Source: Duganella aquatilis (GTDB lineage: Bacteria; Pseudomonadota; Gammaproteobacteria; Burkholderiales; Burkholderiaceae_D). Taken from it: a stretch of DNA of 64,000 nucleotides. The stretch covers positions 62,001 to 126,000 of the forward strand of contig NZ_WKJL01000004.1 of NCBI RefSeq assembly GCF_009674565.1, given 5' to 3'. The notes under the pieces are model-generated. The model was not told where the DNA came from. It made no database searches and saw only the letters and a program-made list of their open reading frames with translations. The position numbers and the translations under genes are program-made. Below, piece after piece: positions 1 through 7,555 of the stretch. Position 1 is the stretch's first letter, and the number at the start of each line of letters is the position of its first letter.

Positions 1-198
1 ACTGAAATCATCGCCAGATTACGCCTGGCGCTGAAGGCGCGGGCCAGTGAACTCCGGTTGCCTTATGTGCTGCAGTTCAGCGTCGGCATCGTGGAATACG
101 ATGCCAGCAGGTACGGAACGGTAGCGCAGATGAAAGACAAGGCCGACCAGGAAATGTATATCGACAAATCCGCCAGCCGGCAACGCCGTAGCGCGTGA
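1..198 (+). CDS. GGDEF diguanylate cyclase, C-terminal fragment
   Basis: The window opens inside this gene; only the last 65 residues are visible, ending at a TGA at 196-198. The fragment has the closing pattern of a GGDEF domain: a beta-strand with FSVGIVEY, a short loop, then a helix with KDKADQEMYIDK, which matches the family's S-x-G-I and A-D-x-A-M-Y-x-x-K signature. Such domains make cyclic di-GMP from two GTP. The GGDEF loop itself lies outside the window, so activity and any upstream sensor domain cannot be judged. Family fairly sure; function inferred. Confidence 0.7.
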   Translation, partial: TEIIARLRLALKARASELRLPYVLQFSVGIVEYDASRYGTVAQMKDKADQEMYIDKSASRQRRSA

Positions 199-218
199 GC
201 CGGCCTCGTCCGCAAGGC

Positions 219-692
219 TTATCCGTGCTTGGGCCGGGTCGCCAGCGCCACAACCGCAGCGCCTGCGGCGACGATCAGCGCGTCTTCGATCAGGCCGCTG
301 CGGGTCTGGCCGATGCGCGCCATGGCTTGCTTGCGGCCGGCCAGCGTCAGATAGGCCAGCGGCACGGCGGTGGCGACGGCGATTGCGGCGCCGGCCTTCT
401 CCTTGCCTTCCGGCGCCAGCGCGGCGCCGGCGATCCCGGCGCTTGCCACACGCGCCAGCAGGCCCAGAAAGACGGTGCGGTCAGGCGCCGTCTTCATCTT
501 GTCGCCAAACAGCTCGCCGACGCCCATCGCCAGCGCGCCATATTTGAACAGGGGCCGATCCAGCAGTACCAGTTCGCCCGGCGTGCTGCGATCGGCCAGG
601 CGCGCCGTCGCGATGGTCGCCATGGGAGTCATCGAGCGCGCGCTGGCGACGGCGCCTATCAGAGCGGAGGAAAGCAGGCTGCGTATGGTCAT
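219..692 (-). CDS. Small membrane protein, DUF4126-like
   Basis: A 157-residue alanine-rich protein with three to four hydrophobic stretches (about residues 5-25, 70-95, 100-120 and 130-150), so probably an inner-membrane protein. The segment ASARSMTPMA near the N-terminus resembles the start of DUF4126 family members. I chose the ATG at 692 because a GAGGG sequence lies just upstream; an in-frame ATG at 722 has no ribosome binding site. It stands alone between the GGDEF gene (opposite strand) and the chemotaxis receptor. Function unknown. Confidence 0.65.
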   Translation of the reverse strand: MTIRSLLSSALIGAVASARSMTPMATIATARLADRSTPGELVLLDRPLFKYGALAMGVGELFGDKMKTAPDRTVFLGLLARVASAGIAGAALAPEGKEKAGAAIAVATAVPLAYLTLAGRKQAMARIGQTRSGLIEDALIVAAGAAVVALATRPKHG

Positions 693-801
693 CTTGAGGC
701 CCTCTTGAAGTGGATGACCCAAGATACGCCGCCATCGACAAGCGCACGATAGGGATTCGCATCCCTGTGTGAGGTGTTAAACCAACGCCGTCAATTTCTG
801 C

Positions 802-2496
802 TTAGAACTCTTCCCACTCCGTGCTGGACGGCGCAGCGGCCTTCAGCTTCTGCGGCGCCGGCTTGGCGGCCGGTGCTTTCGGCAAGGCCGCTGGCTTGAC
901 GGCGGCAGCACGCGGCGCAGGCGGCACATACGAAGCGCGGGTGGAAGCGCGCGCGGCGTTGATCGTGAATGCGCTGACCACCTGCTCCAGCGTATCCGCC
1001 TGATCGCGCAGCGTCGCCGCTGCCGCCGCGGTCTGCTCGACCAGCGAGGAGTTCTGCTGCGTGGTCTGGTCCATCTCCGTCACCGCGCGGTGCACCTGCG
1101 AGATGCCGTCGTTCTGTTCCTGCGTCGCGGCGCTGATCTCGGCGACGATGTCGGTCACCTGCTTGATGCTGGCCACCACCTCGTGCATCGTGGTGCCGGC
1201 CTGCTCCACCAGGCGCGTGCCCGAGCCGACCTTGTCCACCGAATCATCGATCAGCGCCTTGATCTCCTTGGCCGCGGCGGCGGAGCGTTGCGCCAGCGTG
1301 CGCACTTCCGACGCCACCACCGCAAAGCCGCGTCCCTGCTCACCGGCGCGCGCAGCTTCCACTGCGGCATTCAGCGCCAGGATGTTGGTCTGGAACGCGA
1401 TGCCGTCGATGACCGAAATGATATCCACGATCTTGCGCGACGATTCGTTGATCGAACCCATGGTAACCACCACCTGCTCCACCACCGAGCCGCCCTGCGT
1501 CGCCACCTCGGACGCCGACCGCGCCAGCTGATTCGCCTGACGCGCGTTGTCCGCATTCTGGCCCACGGTGGCGGTCAGCTGCTCCATGCTGGCGGCAGTT
1601 TCCTCCAGCGCCGCCGCCTGCGACGAGGTGCGCTGCGACAGGTCGCCCGTACCGGCCGCGATCTGCTGCGAAGCCGCACCCACCGCGCTGGTGGACGAGC
1701 GCACGGTCTCGATCACACCGGCGATCTGCTCCAGCAGCTTGTTGAACGCCACCGCCGTATGGCCGATTTCGTCCATGCGCTCGACCTTGATCTGTTTGGT
1801 CAGGTCCAGCGACTGGCTTACATCCTCCAGCGTGCCGCGGATCGACGCCAGGCTGTTCTTGATGGTGCTGAACAGCTGCCACGCCAGCACGCCGGTCACC
1901 AGCACCGCCAGCACGATCACCGTTACCAGCATGTTGAAGGCGAAGTTGTACGCCGCCACGCTCTCCGCGCGCACGTCGTCAATCAGCTTGTTGTTGTAGG
2001 CGATATGGTCGTCGAAGGCTTTTTTCAGCGCGCCGGCCGCGGTGGCCAGCGGCGTGCCCGCTTGCAGCGTGGCACGCACCGCATCCATGTCGCCGGCATG
2101 CGCGCCGGCCAGGAACGGCACCAGCGTCTGGCGATATGTCGCCATTGCCGACTTGTCGGCTTCCAGCATCTTACGGTCGGTGTCGTCGAAGATGCGTTCT
2201 TTTTCGTAGGCCGCCATCACCTCGTCGAACTTGGTGTGGGCGTCGTTGTAGGCTTTATCCAACGCGGTCTTGTCGGTCAGGTTGGAAAACACCGACAGCC
2301 GATAGCCCGCCAGGCGGGAATCGGCCATGTAGCCCTTGGCCATGTTCAAACTGGCGATGCTGGGAATGAGCCGGGTCTGCACCATGTCCAGCCGCTGCTG
2401 CGCGCGCGACAGCTGGGTCAGGCCGGAGACACCGACAAAAATCAGCGCCGCCAGCGCCAACGACAAGGTAAGAATCAAGCGCTTCGTAATCGTCAT
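802..2496 (-). CDS. Methyl-accepting chemotaxis protein
   Basis: A 564-residue transmembrane chemoreceptor. It has an N-terminal membrane segment (about 3-25), a periplasmic helical domain of the four-helix-bundle type (about 30-185), a second membrane segment (about 190-212), a HAMP domain, and a long cytoplasmic signalling coiled coil with the conserved hairpin tip [19 protein letters not shown], which contacts CheA and CheW. The tail is Ala/Pro/Lys-rich and ends in EWEEF, similar to the xWxxF tether that recruits CheR/CheB in some receptors. Start chosen at the ATG of MTITKRL, with GGGA about 10 nt upstream; ATGs further upstream lack spacing for a binding site. No chemotaxis operon adjoins it. 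Ligand unknown. Confidence 0.92.
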   Translation of the reverse strand: MTITKRLILTLSLALAALIFVGVSGLTQLSRAQQRLDMVQTRLIPSIASLNMAKGYMADSRLAGYRLSVFSNLTDKTALDKAYNDAHTKFDEVMAAYEKERIFDDTDRKMLEADKSAMATYRQTLVPFLAGAHAGDMDAVRATLQAGTPLATAAGALKKAFDDHIAYNNKLIDDVRAESVAAYNFAFNMLVTVIVLAVLVTGVLAWQLFSTIKNSLASIRGTLEDVSQSLDLTKQIKVERMDEIGHTAVAFNKLLEQIAGVIETVRSSTSAVGAASQQIAAGTGDLSQRTSSQAAALEETAASMEQLTATVGQNADNARQANQLARSASEVATQGGSVVEQVVVTMGSINESSRKIVDIISVIDGIAFQTNILALNAAVEAARAGEQGRGFAVVASEVRTLAQRSAAAAKEIKALIDDSVDKVGSGTRLVEQAGTTMHEVVASIKQVTDIVAEISAATQEQNDGISQVHRAVTEMDQTTQQNSSLVEQTAAAAATLRDQADTLEQVVSAFTINAARASTRASYVPPAPRAAAVKPAALPKAPAAKPAPQKLKAAAPSSTEWEEF

Positions 2497-2536
2497 TGCC
2501 ATTTTCCCAAGTAAACTAATCATCAGTAACACTCGA

Positions 2537-2566
2537 AATTATGCTGCAATGCAACTAAACTTGCAA
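2537..2566 (-). promoter_or_regulatory. Candidate sigma-70 promoter of the chemotaxis receptor
   Basis: Reading the minus strand, TTGCAA (2566-2561) and ATAATT (2542-2537) are separated by 18 bp. Transcription would begin near 2530, about 34 nt before the receptor ATG. The match is moderate and based on sequence only. Confidence 0.35.
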
Positions 2567-2580
2567 TGAGACAAGTCAAA

Positions 2581-4728
2581 TTAGATTACTTTAAAGCCGT
2601 GCGTCCCATCCTTGCCCAGTTGCGCAACCAATCCGAATTCCCAGTCCAGATACGCCTGCATGGCCTCGGCGCGGTTATCCGTGCCCTCGTACGGGCGGCG
2701 GTAACGGTCGATCAGCGGCGACGCCAGCCGCGTTGCCCCCAATTCGACCGGCTTGCCGGATGCAAGCCATGCGGCCGTGCCGCCAGTCAGCACCAGCACC
2801 GGCAGCCTGGTCAACGCGCGCAGATCGGCTGCCACGTAGCGCGCCAGCAGGCTGCTGCCGCAGGTCAGCACATAGCGCTGCACGCCATCCGGCAGCTGCG
2901 TCAGCGCCGTCGCCAGTTGCGAACGTAGCGCAAACCAGGCGCCCGGAATATGCCGCTTCTGGTAGTTGACGCCGGAGGTAAAGTCCAATACCGCCACCTG
3001 CTGCGGTGCGGTATCCAGCCACTCCGCCAGGGCGTCGACGCCGATTTCCTCCACTTCCGGAGCCGGCGGCAGCTCGTCCTGCCAGGCGCCGGCGACGCTG
3101 AAATCGGCAGCTTGCAAGCCATCGACCACATGGACGTCGTTGTTCATCTGCTTCAGCCAGTGCGCGGTGAGGTTGGCGCGCACGCCGTCGCTGTCGGCCA
3201 GCACGATGCGCGCGCCGCGCACCGGCGCGAACTGCTCGGTTTCCTGCACCAGTTGCCCGCCCGGCGCGGAGCGGAAGTGCGGCAGCCTGCCGTCGCCGTA
3301 TTCATTCGGGCTGCGGATATCGAAGAAGTAGTTGGTGCGCACGCGGTCCGCATGCAGCTCGCTCAGCTGCGCGCGGTCCAGCCGCTTCACGCCGGCGCGG
3401 TCGGCCAGCGCACGCGCATCACGCGCCGCCGTCTGCCGGTTGGCTTCCGACGCCGCCGGATAGCTGCGCGACTGGCCATGCTCCAGCTGCTGCTGCGCCA
3501 GCGTCCAGCCGATGGTGCCATTGCGCAGCGCCGACACGGGATTCGGCACGCCGGCATTGATCAGCGACTGCGTGCCGATGATGCTGCGCGTGCGTCCGGC
3601 GCAATTGACGATGATGCGGGTGGACGGGTCGGGCGCCAGCTCGCGCGCGCGCAAGGCCAGCTCCGCGCCCGGCACGCTGATGCTGCCGGGGATGCTCATG
3701 GTCTGGTATTCGTCGTAGCGGCGCGCATCGAGGATGACGATGTTCTCGCCCCGGTCGATCAGCGCCTTCACCTCCGGCGCGGACAATGATGGCGTGTGGC
3801 GTTCATGCTCCACCAGTTCGCCGAAGGATTTGCTCGGCACATTCACGTCGCGGAACAACTCGCCGCCGGCGTCGCGCCAGCCTTGCAGCCCGCCTTCGAG
3901 CAGCGCCACATTGGTGTAGCCCAGCTGGTGCAGCCGCAGCGCCGACGGCAGCGCCAGGCCTTCGCCGTCATCCAGCACCACGATGGGCGCATCGCGGCGC
4001 GGCAGCTTGGTGTAGGCATCGACCTCGATCCGGCCATACGGGAAGTTGGCGGCAAACAGCGGGTGCGACTGCGCGTGCGGATCTTCCTCCCGCACGTCCA
4101 GCAGCGCGACTTCGCGGCCGGCCAGCAGGTCCGCCCTCACCTGCTGATAGCTGCGGAACGGAATCTGCGGCGCATAGCCGGAGCGGAACGGCTTGACCTG
4201 GCCGTCGAGCGTGAACACGTGGCGGTCCACCGCGCCGATGTCGGCGCCATACACGTGGATGCCGATGGACACACGGTCGCTATAGGCGTTGTAGACCTGG
4301 TGGATATCGCCCAGCGTCGGCGACACCACCACCACGGTGCCGGTCTCCAGCCGCTGCGGCTCGCCGTGGCGTTCCAGCGCGCCGTCGGCGTTACGGCGGA
4401 AGTCATGCGACACCTCGGCGCCGCGCAGCAATCCAATCAGGCCCCACACGGTATGGTCATGAATCGGCGTCGACTGGCCCGGTCCCCAGACAAAGCTGAC
4501 CACCGAAAAACGCGCCGCCGGATCGCGGTACAGCAAATACTGGCGGTAGAACTGCGGATGCGGCGCGGCCGCTTCCGGCGGCAACCAGTCGTCATGCGCC
4601 ACCAGTTCGCGCAGCGCGGCCGAGCCCTGCTCGACGATCTGCGCCTCATCCTTGCCGATCACGGCTTCCAGCTGGCTGACGAAATGCCGCAAGCGCGGCG
4701 GCAGATCGCGTTGTTGTGCTTCACTCAT
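2581..4728 (-). CDS. Thiol dioxygenase fused to four tandem rhodanese domains
   Basis: A 715-residue cytoplasmic fusion. Residues about 1-185 are a cysteine-dioxygenase-type cupin (cysteine or mercaptopropionate dioxygenase family) with the iron ligands H90, H92 (PIHDH) and H143. Residues about 195-665 hold four rhodanese repeats. Repeats 2 and 4 keep the sulfur-carrying cysteine (C376 in NCAGRTRS; C623 in TCGSSLLA). Repeats 1 and 3 have Asp/Ser-rich loops instead (VLDDGEG; LADSDGV), so they are probably structural. The expected role is oxidation of a small thiol and handling of the sulfane sulfur. A strong AGGAGG precedes the ATG. It is divergent from an SsuA-like gene, which supports a sulfur-assimilation context. 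The substrate is not known. Confidence 0.88.
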   Translation of the reverse strand: MSEAQQRDLPPRLRHFVSQLEAVIGKDEAQIVEQGSAALRELVAHDDWLPPEAAAPHPQFYRQYLLYRDPAARFSVVSFVWGPGQSTPIHDHTVWGLIGLLRGAEVSHDFRRNADGALERHGEPQRLETGTVVVVSPTLGDIHQVYNAYSDRVSIGIHVYGADIGAVDRHVFTLDGQVKPFRSGYAPQIPFRSYQQVRADLLAGREVALLDVREEDPHAQSHPLFAANFPYGRIEVDAYTKLPRRDAPIVVLDDGEGLALPSALRLHQLGYTNVALLEGGLQGWRDAGGELFRDVNVPSKSFGELVEHERHTPSLSAPEVKALIDRGENIVILDARRYDEYQTMSIPGSISVPGAELALRARELAPDPSTRIIVNCAGRTRSIIGTQSLINAGVPNPVSALRNGTIGWTLAQQQLEHGQSRSYPAASEANRQTAARDARALADRAGVKRLDRAQLSELHADRVRTNYFFDIRSPNEYGDGRLPHFRSAPGGQLVQETEQFAPVRGARIVLADSDGVRANLTAHWLKQMNNDVHVVDGLQAADFSVAGAWQDELPPAPEVEEIGVDALAEWLDTAPQQVAVLDFTSGVNYQKRHIPGAWFALRSQLATALTQLPDGVQRYVLTCGSSLLARYVAADLRALTRLPVLVLTGGTAAWLASGKPVELGATRLASPLIDRYRRPYEGTDNRAEAMQAYLDWEFGLVAQLGKDGTHGFKVI

Positions 4729-4878
4729 GGTACTTCCTCCTGATGCTGCGGGTTCCTCTATGTGCGGTTCAAGATTACCACCGATATACCAATATCGATA
4801 ATTGAAAATCGAAACTATTCGTTCCTGCAGGCGGCAGCGCGCCGTACCATCGCAACACAGTTACCATCAGGAGCCGCC
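4729..4878. promoter_or_regulatory. Divergent control region of the sulfur gene pair
   Basis: A 150-bp region between the start codons of the dioxygenase-rhodanese gene (leftward) and the SsuA-like gene (rightward). The part around 4780-4815 is AT-rich, with repeated ATATC/GATAT and ATCGATA/AATCGAAA elements, unlike the GC-rich flanks. Promoters for both genes must lie here. I could not assign a specific operator. Confidence 0.4.
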
Positions 4879-5817
4879 ATGCGTCGTCGTACTTTGCTGT
4901 CCTTGTTATCCCTGTTGCCGTTTGCCGCGCTCGCGCAGAAGGCCCCATCCACGCTGCGCATCGGCTATCAGAAGTCATCTACGCTGCTGACGGTGCTCAA
5001 GGTGCGCGGGCAACTGGAGCAGGATCTGGCGCCGCTCGGCGTGAAGATCACCTGGCATGAATTCTCCAGCGGCCTGCCGTTGCTGGAAGCGCTGAATGTC
5101 GGCGGCGTCGACCTGAGCGCCGACGTGGCAGACACCGTGCCCGTGTTTGCGCAGGCGGCCGGCGCAAAGCTGACTTACTTCGCGCAGGAGGCGCCCTCGC
5201 CGTCCGCCCAGGCCATCGTGGTGCGCACGGAATCGCAGATCAACAGCGTGGCGGATTTGAAAGGCAAGAAGGTTGCCGTGACCAAGGCCGCCGGCAGCCA
5301 CTATCTGCTGATCGCGGCGCTGGACAAGGCCGGACTGCGCTTCAAGGATATCGAACCGGCTTACCTGACGCCGGCCGACGGACGCGCGGCGTTTGAGCGC
5401 GGCAGCGTGGCGGCGTGGGTGACGTGGGATCCGTACCTGGCCGGCGTGCAGAAGCAGTCGCAGGTACGCATCCTGGCCGACGGCCGCAACATCGCGGATT
5501 ACCAGCGCTACTACCTGGCGTCGACGGCGTATGCGGAGGCACATCCGGAAGTGCTGTCGGTGGTGTTCGAGGCTTTGCGCAAGGCCGGCAAGTGGGTCAA
5601 GCAGTCGCCGAAGGAAGCGGCCGAGCTGCTGGCGCCTGCATGGGGGCTGGATGCAGCGACGGTGGAACTGGCCAACAGCCGCCGCAGCTACGATGTGCGG
5701 CTGGTGGTGAAAGACGCCCTCGGCGAACAGCAGCGCATCGCCGACGCCTTCTATGGCGAAGGTCTGCTGCCGCGCAAACTGGATGCCACGGCCGTTCCGC
5801 TGTGGCGCCTGCGCTGA
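4879..5817 (+). CDS. Aliphatic sulfonate ABC transporter substrate-binding protein (SsuA-like)
   Basis: A 312-residue periplasmic binding protein. A signal peptide (MRRRTLLSLL to about AALA, residues 1-18) is followed by the SsuA/TauA-type fold: LRIGYQKSSTL at the start, LNVGGVDLSADVADTVPVFA, then the strand SVADLKGKKVAVTKAAGSHY and DGRAAFERGSVAAWVTWDPY, which are typical of sulfonate binders. Start chosen at 4879 because CAGGAG lies five bases upstream; earlier in-frame codons would bury the signal peptide. No permease or ATPase gene follows, so it must use partners elsewhere or act as an orphan. Divergent from the thiol dioxygenase-rhodanese gene. Confidence 0.88.
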   Translation: MRRRTLLSLLSLLPFAALAQKAPSTLRIGYQKSSTLLTVLKVRGQLEQDLAPLGVKITWHEFSSGLPLLEALNVGGVDLSADVADTVPVFAQAAGAKLTYFAQEAPSPSAQAIVVRTESQINSVADLKGKKVAVTKAAGSHYLLIAALDKAGLRFKDIEPAYLTPADGRAAFERGSVAAWVTWDPYLAGVQKQSQVRILADGRNIADYQRYYLASTAYAEAHPEVLSVVFEALRKAGKWVKQSPKEAAELLAPAWGLDAATVELANSRRSYDVRLVVKDALGEQQRIADAFYGEGLLPRKLDATAVPLWRLR

Positions 5818-5819
5818 AA

Positions 5820-6614
5820 CTAGGCCAGCACCGGATAGCCGGCGGCCCGCGCCACGGCTTCCATCCGCAGGATGCGTTCGTAATCGGATTCCGGACAATG
5901 CACGAATGATTTGATGTGCAGGGCCAGCATATGGCTCTGCAACGCCGGTCCCGGCGACAGCAAGGCGTTGCGCAGGCGGGTCAGCAGCTCCTCCGACGCC
6001 GCGCGCGACGCCACCAGCGGCAGACCTGGCGTCTGCGCCGAATACTGCAGAATCTTCGTTCCGCGCACACTCTCCGGCTGTTCTTCCTTCAGGTAGCCAT
6101 AGGTGACGCAATCGATGGCGGCGATATCCGCCTCGCCGTCGCGCACCAGGCGCAGGCTGGCCGCGTGGCTGCCGGTCCATTTCACCTCATCGAAAAACTG
6201 CCCGCCGCGCGCCAGCAGCGACACCGCATGCCGCAGCACATTCATGCCGCTGTTGGAGTGTGCATCATTCGCCGCAGCGGTCAGCCCCTGCGCATCGGCC
6301 AGCGAATGAATACCGCTGTCGGCGCGCGTGACGATCGCGCTTGAATAATCGCTGTCTTTGCAGCCGGGGAAATCGAAGCATGGCGTGGCGAGCAGCGTCA
6401 GTGCGCCGTGCAGGGACTTCATGTAAGGGTAACCGCAGGTCTGCGTCAGCAGAACATCTTCGCGCTGCCAGAACGCCGGCAGTTCTGGCGCCGGCAGCAG
6501 TTCAACCTCTTTGCGCACGTCGGCTTCCGTTAACAGCCGGGCAAGGAATGCCTCGTACTCCCGCTGCACGCGCGGCGAGACGTTATACATCGGCAGTGCT
6601 ACTTTCCATGTCAT
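5820..6614 (-). CDS. PhnD/SsuA/transferrin-type binding protein, no signal peptide
   Basis: A 264-residue protein of the phosphonate/phosphate-binding (PhnD-like) group. Visible features are LLTQTCGYPYMKSL near residue 60-75, a central VTRADSGIHSLAD, NDAHSNSGMN, and SLRLVRDGEADIAAIDCVTYGYL, which follow the periplasmic type-II fold order. There is no N-terminal signal peptide (it begins MTWKVALPMYN), so it probably stays in the cytoplasm or is a soluble domain reused for another role. Its ATG overlaps the stop of the upstream desaturase gene, showing translational coupling. No phosphonate transporter genes are nearby. Confidence 0.8.
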   Translation of the reverse strand: MTWKVALPMYNVSPRVQREYEAFLARLLTEADVRKEVELLPAPELPAFWQREDVLLTQTCGYPYMKSLHGALTLLATPCFDFPGCKDSDYSSAIVTRADSGIHSLADAQGLTAAANDAHSNSGMNVLRHAVSLLARGGQFFDEVKWTGSHAASLRLVRDGEADIAAIDCVTYGYLKEEQPESVRGTKILQYSAQTPGLPLVASRAASEELLTRLRNALLSPGPALQSHMLALHIKSFVHCPESDYERILRMEAVARAAGYPVLA

Positions 6615-7555
6615 GGCATGCGAGGGTGTACGGGTGCGTCGATGGGACGGAATCCATAGCGGCGCATCAGCTCTCCGTAGCCATTGATCTGGAAGCCGCC
6701 GCTGCGGGAATTATAAGCCTCGCGCCGCGCACTGTACACGCGCGGCAGCAGATACCACGGCAGCGACGGCAGGTCATGATGCACCAGGTGCAGATTATTA
6801 TTCAGGAACAGCAGGCGGAAGACAAAGCCGGCGTTATTCAGCACGATGCGCTGCTTGTGATCCTCCGCCGGACGATGTTCGTAGTAGGACCGTATCATCG
6901 CCAGCGACTGCGCCGGATACGAAATCGCCAGCACATACCACAGCGCCGATACGCCGAACGCCGATTGCACCCACCACAACAGCCCGGCCAGCAGCGCCAG
7001 ATGGCGCAGCCAGACGTCCGCATCGCGCCAGTCGCCGCGCGCGATGCGGCGGACAGCGCCGCCCCAGGTGGACACGATCGCCAGCGCCGGCCCGACCGCC
7101 AGCCGGCCCCAGAACGTCTTGTTCAGCCAGCGCAAGGCACGCAGCGGAGGTGGCGTCGCGGCCCACTCGGCCGGCGACACATAGGTGCTCTCCGCATCCA
7201 GCGCCGGCATGGTCAGGTTGAAATCGTCGTGATGTCGCAGATGGCTCTCGCGATAGATCTCGTACGGATACCACACCGCCAGCGGCACGTAGCCGAACAG
7301 CCGGTTCACCCATGGCCAGCGCGTGGGATGGCCGTGTATCAGCTCATGTTGCAGCGACATATACCAGGCGCACCACCAGATCATCAGCAAGGTCGCCGGC
7401 ACGGCGCCAAGCAGCCGCCAGCAAGCCAGCGTGGCGAGCCAGCCGCCATGGATCGCCACGATCAGCAGCCAGGTCGGCCACTCGCCGCGCCACAGCGGGC
7501 GGCGGCGCTCGGAGCTGACCTCCTGCTGCTGCGTGGCGTCGATCCAGGCCTGCAT
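6611..7555 (-). CDS. Membrane fatty acid desaturase
   Basis: A 314-residue integral membrane diiron enzyme of the FA_desaturase/hydroxylase family. It has the three histidine clusters: HELIHGH (about 70-76), HLRHH (about 105-109) and HLVHHD (about 257-262). Hydrophobic segments lie at about 28-65, 140-165 and 185-220. It would insert a double bond or a hydroxyl into a lipid or isoprenoid chain. The gene is the middle member of a three-gene operon: its ATG shares one base with the stop of the TonB receptor gene, and its stop overlaps the PhnD-like start. The substrate may therefore be linked to what the receptor imports; this is inference. Confidence 0.9.
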   Translation of the reverse strand: MQAWIDATQQQEVSSERRRPLWRGEWPTWLLIVAIHGGWLATLACWRLLGAVPATLLMIWWCAWYMSLQHELIHGHPTRWPWVNRLFGYVPLAVWYPYEIYRESHLRHHDDFNLTMPALDAESTYVSPAEWAATPPPLRALRWLNKTFWGRLAVGPALAIVSTWGGAVRRIARGDWRDADVWLRHLALLAGLLWWVQSAFGVSALWYVLAISYPAQSLAMIRSYYEHRPAEDHKQRIVLNNAGFVFRLLFLNNNLHLVHHDLPSLPWYLLPRVYSARREAYNSRSGGFQINGYGELMRRYGFRPIDAPVHPRMP

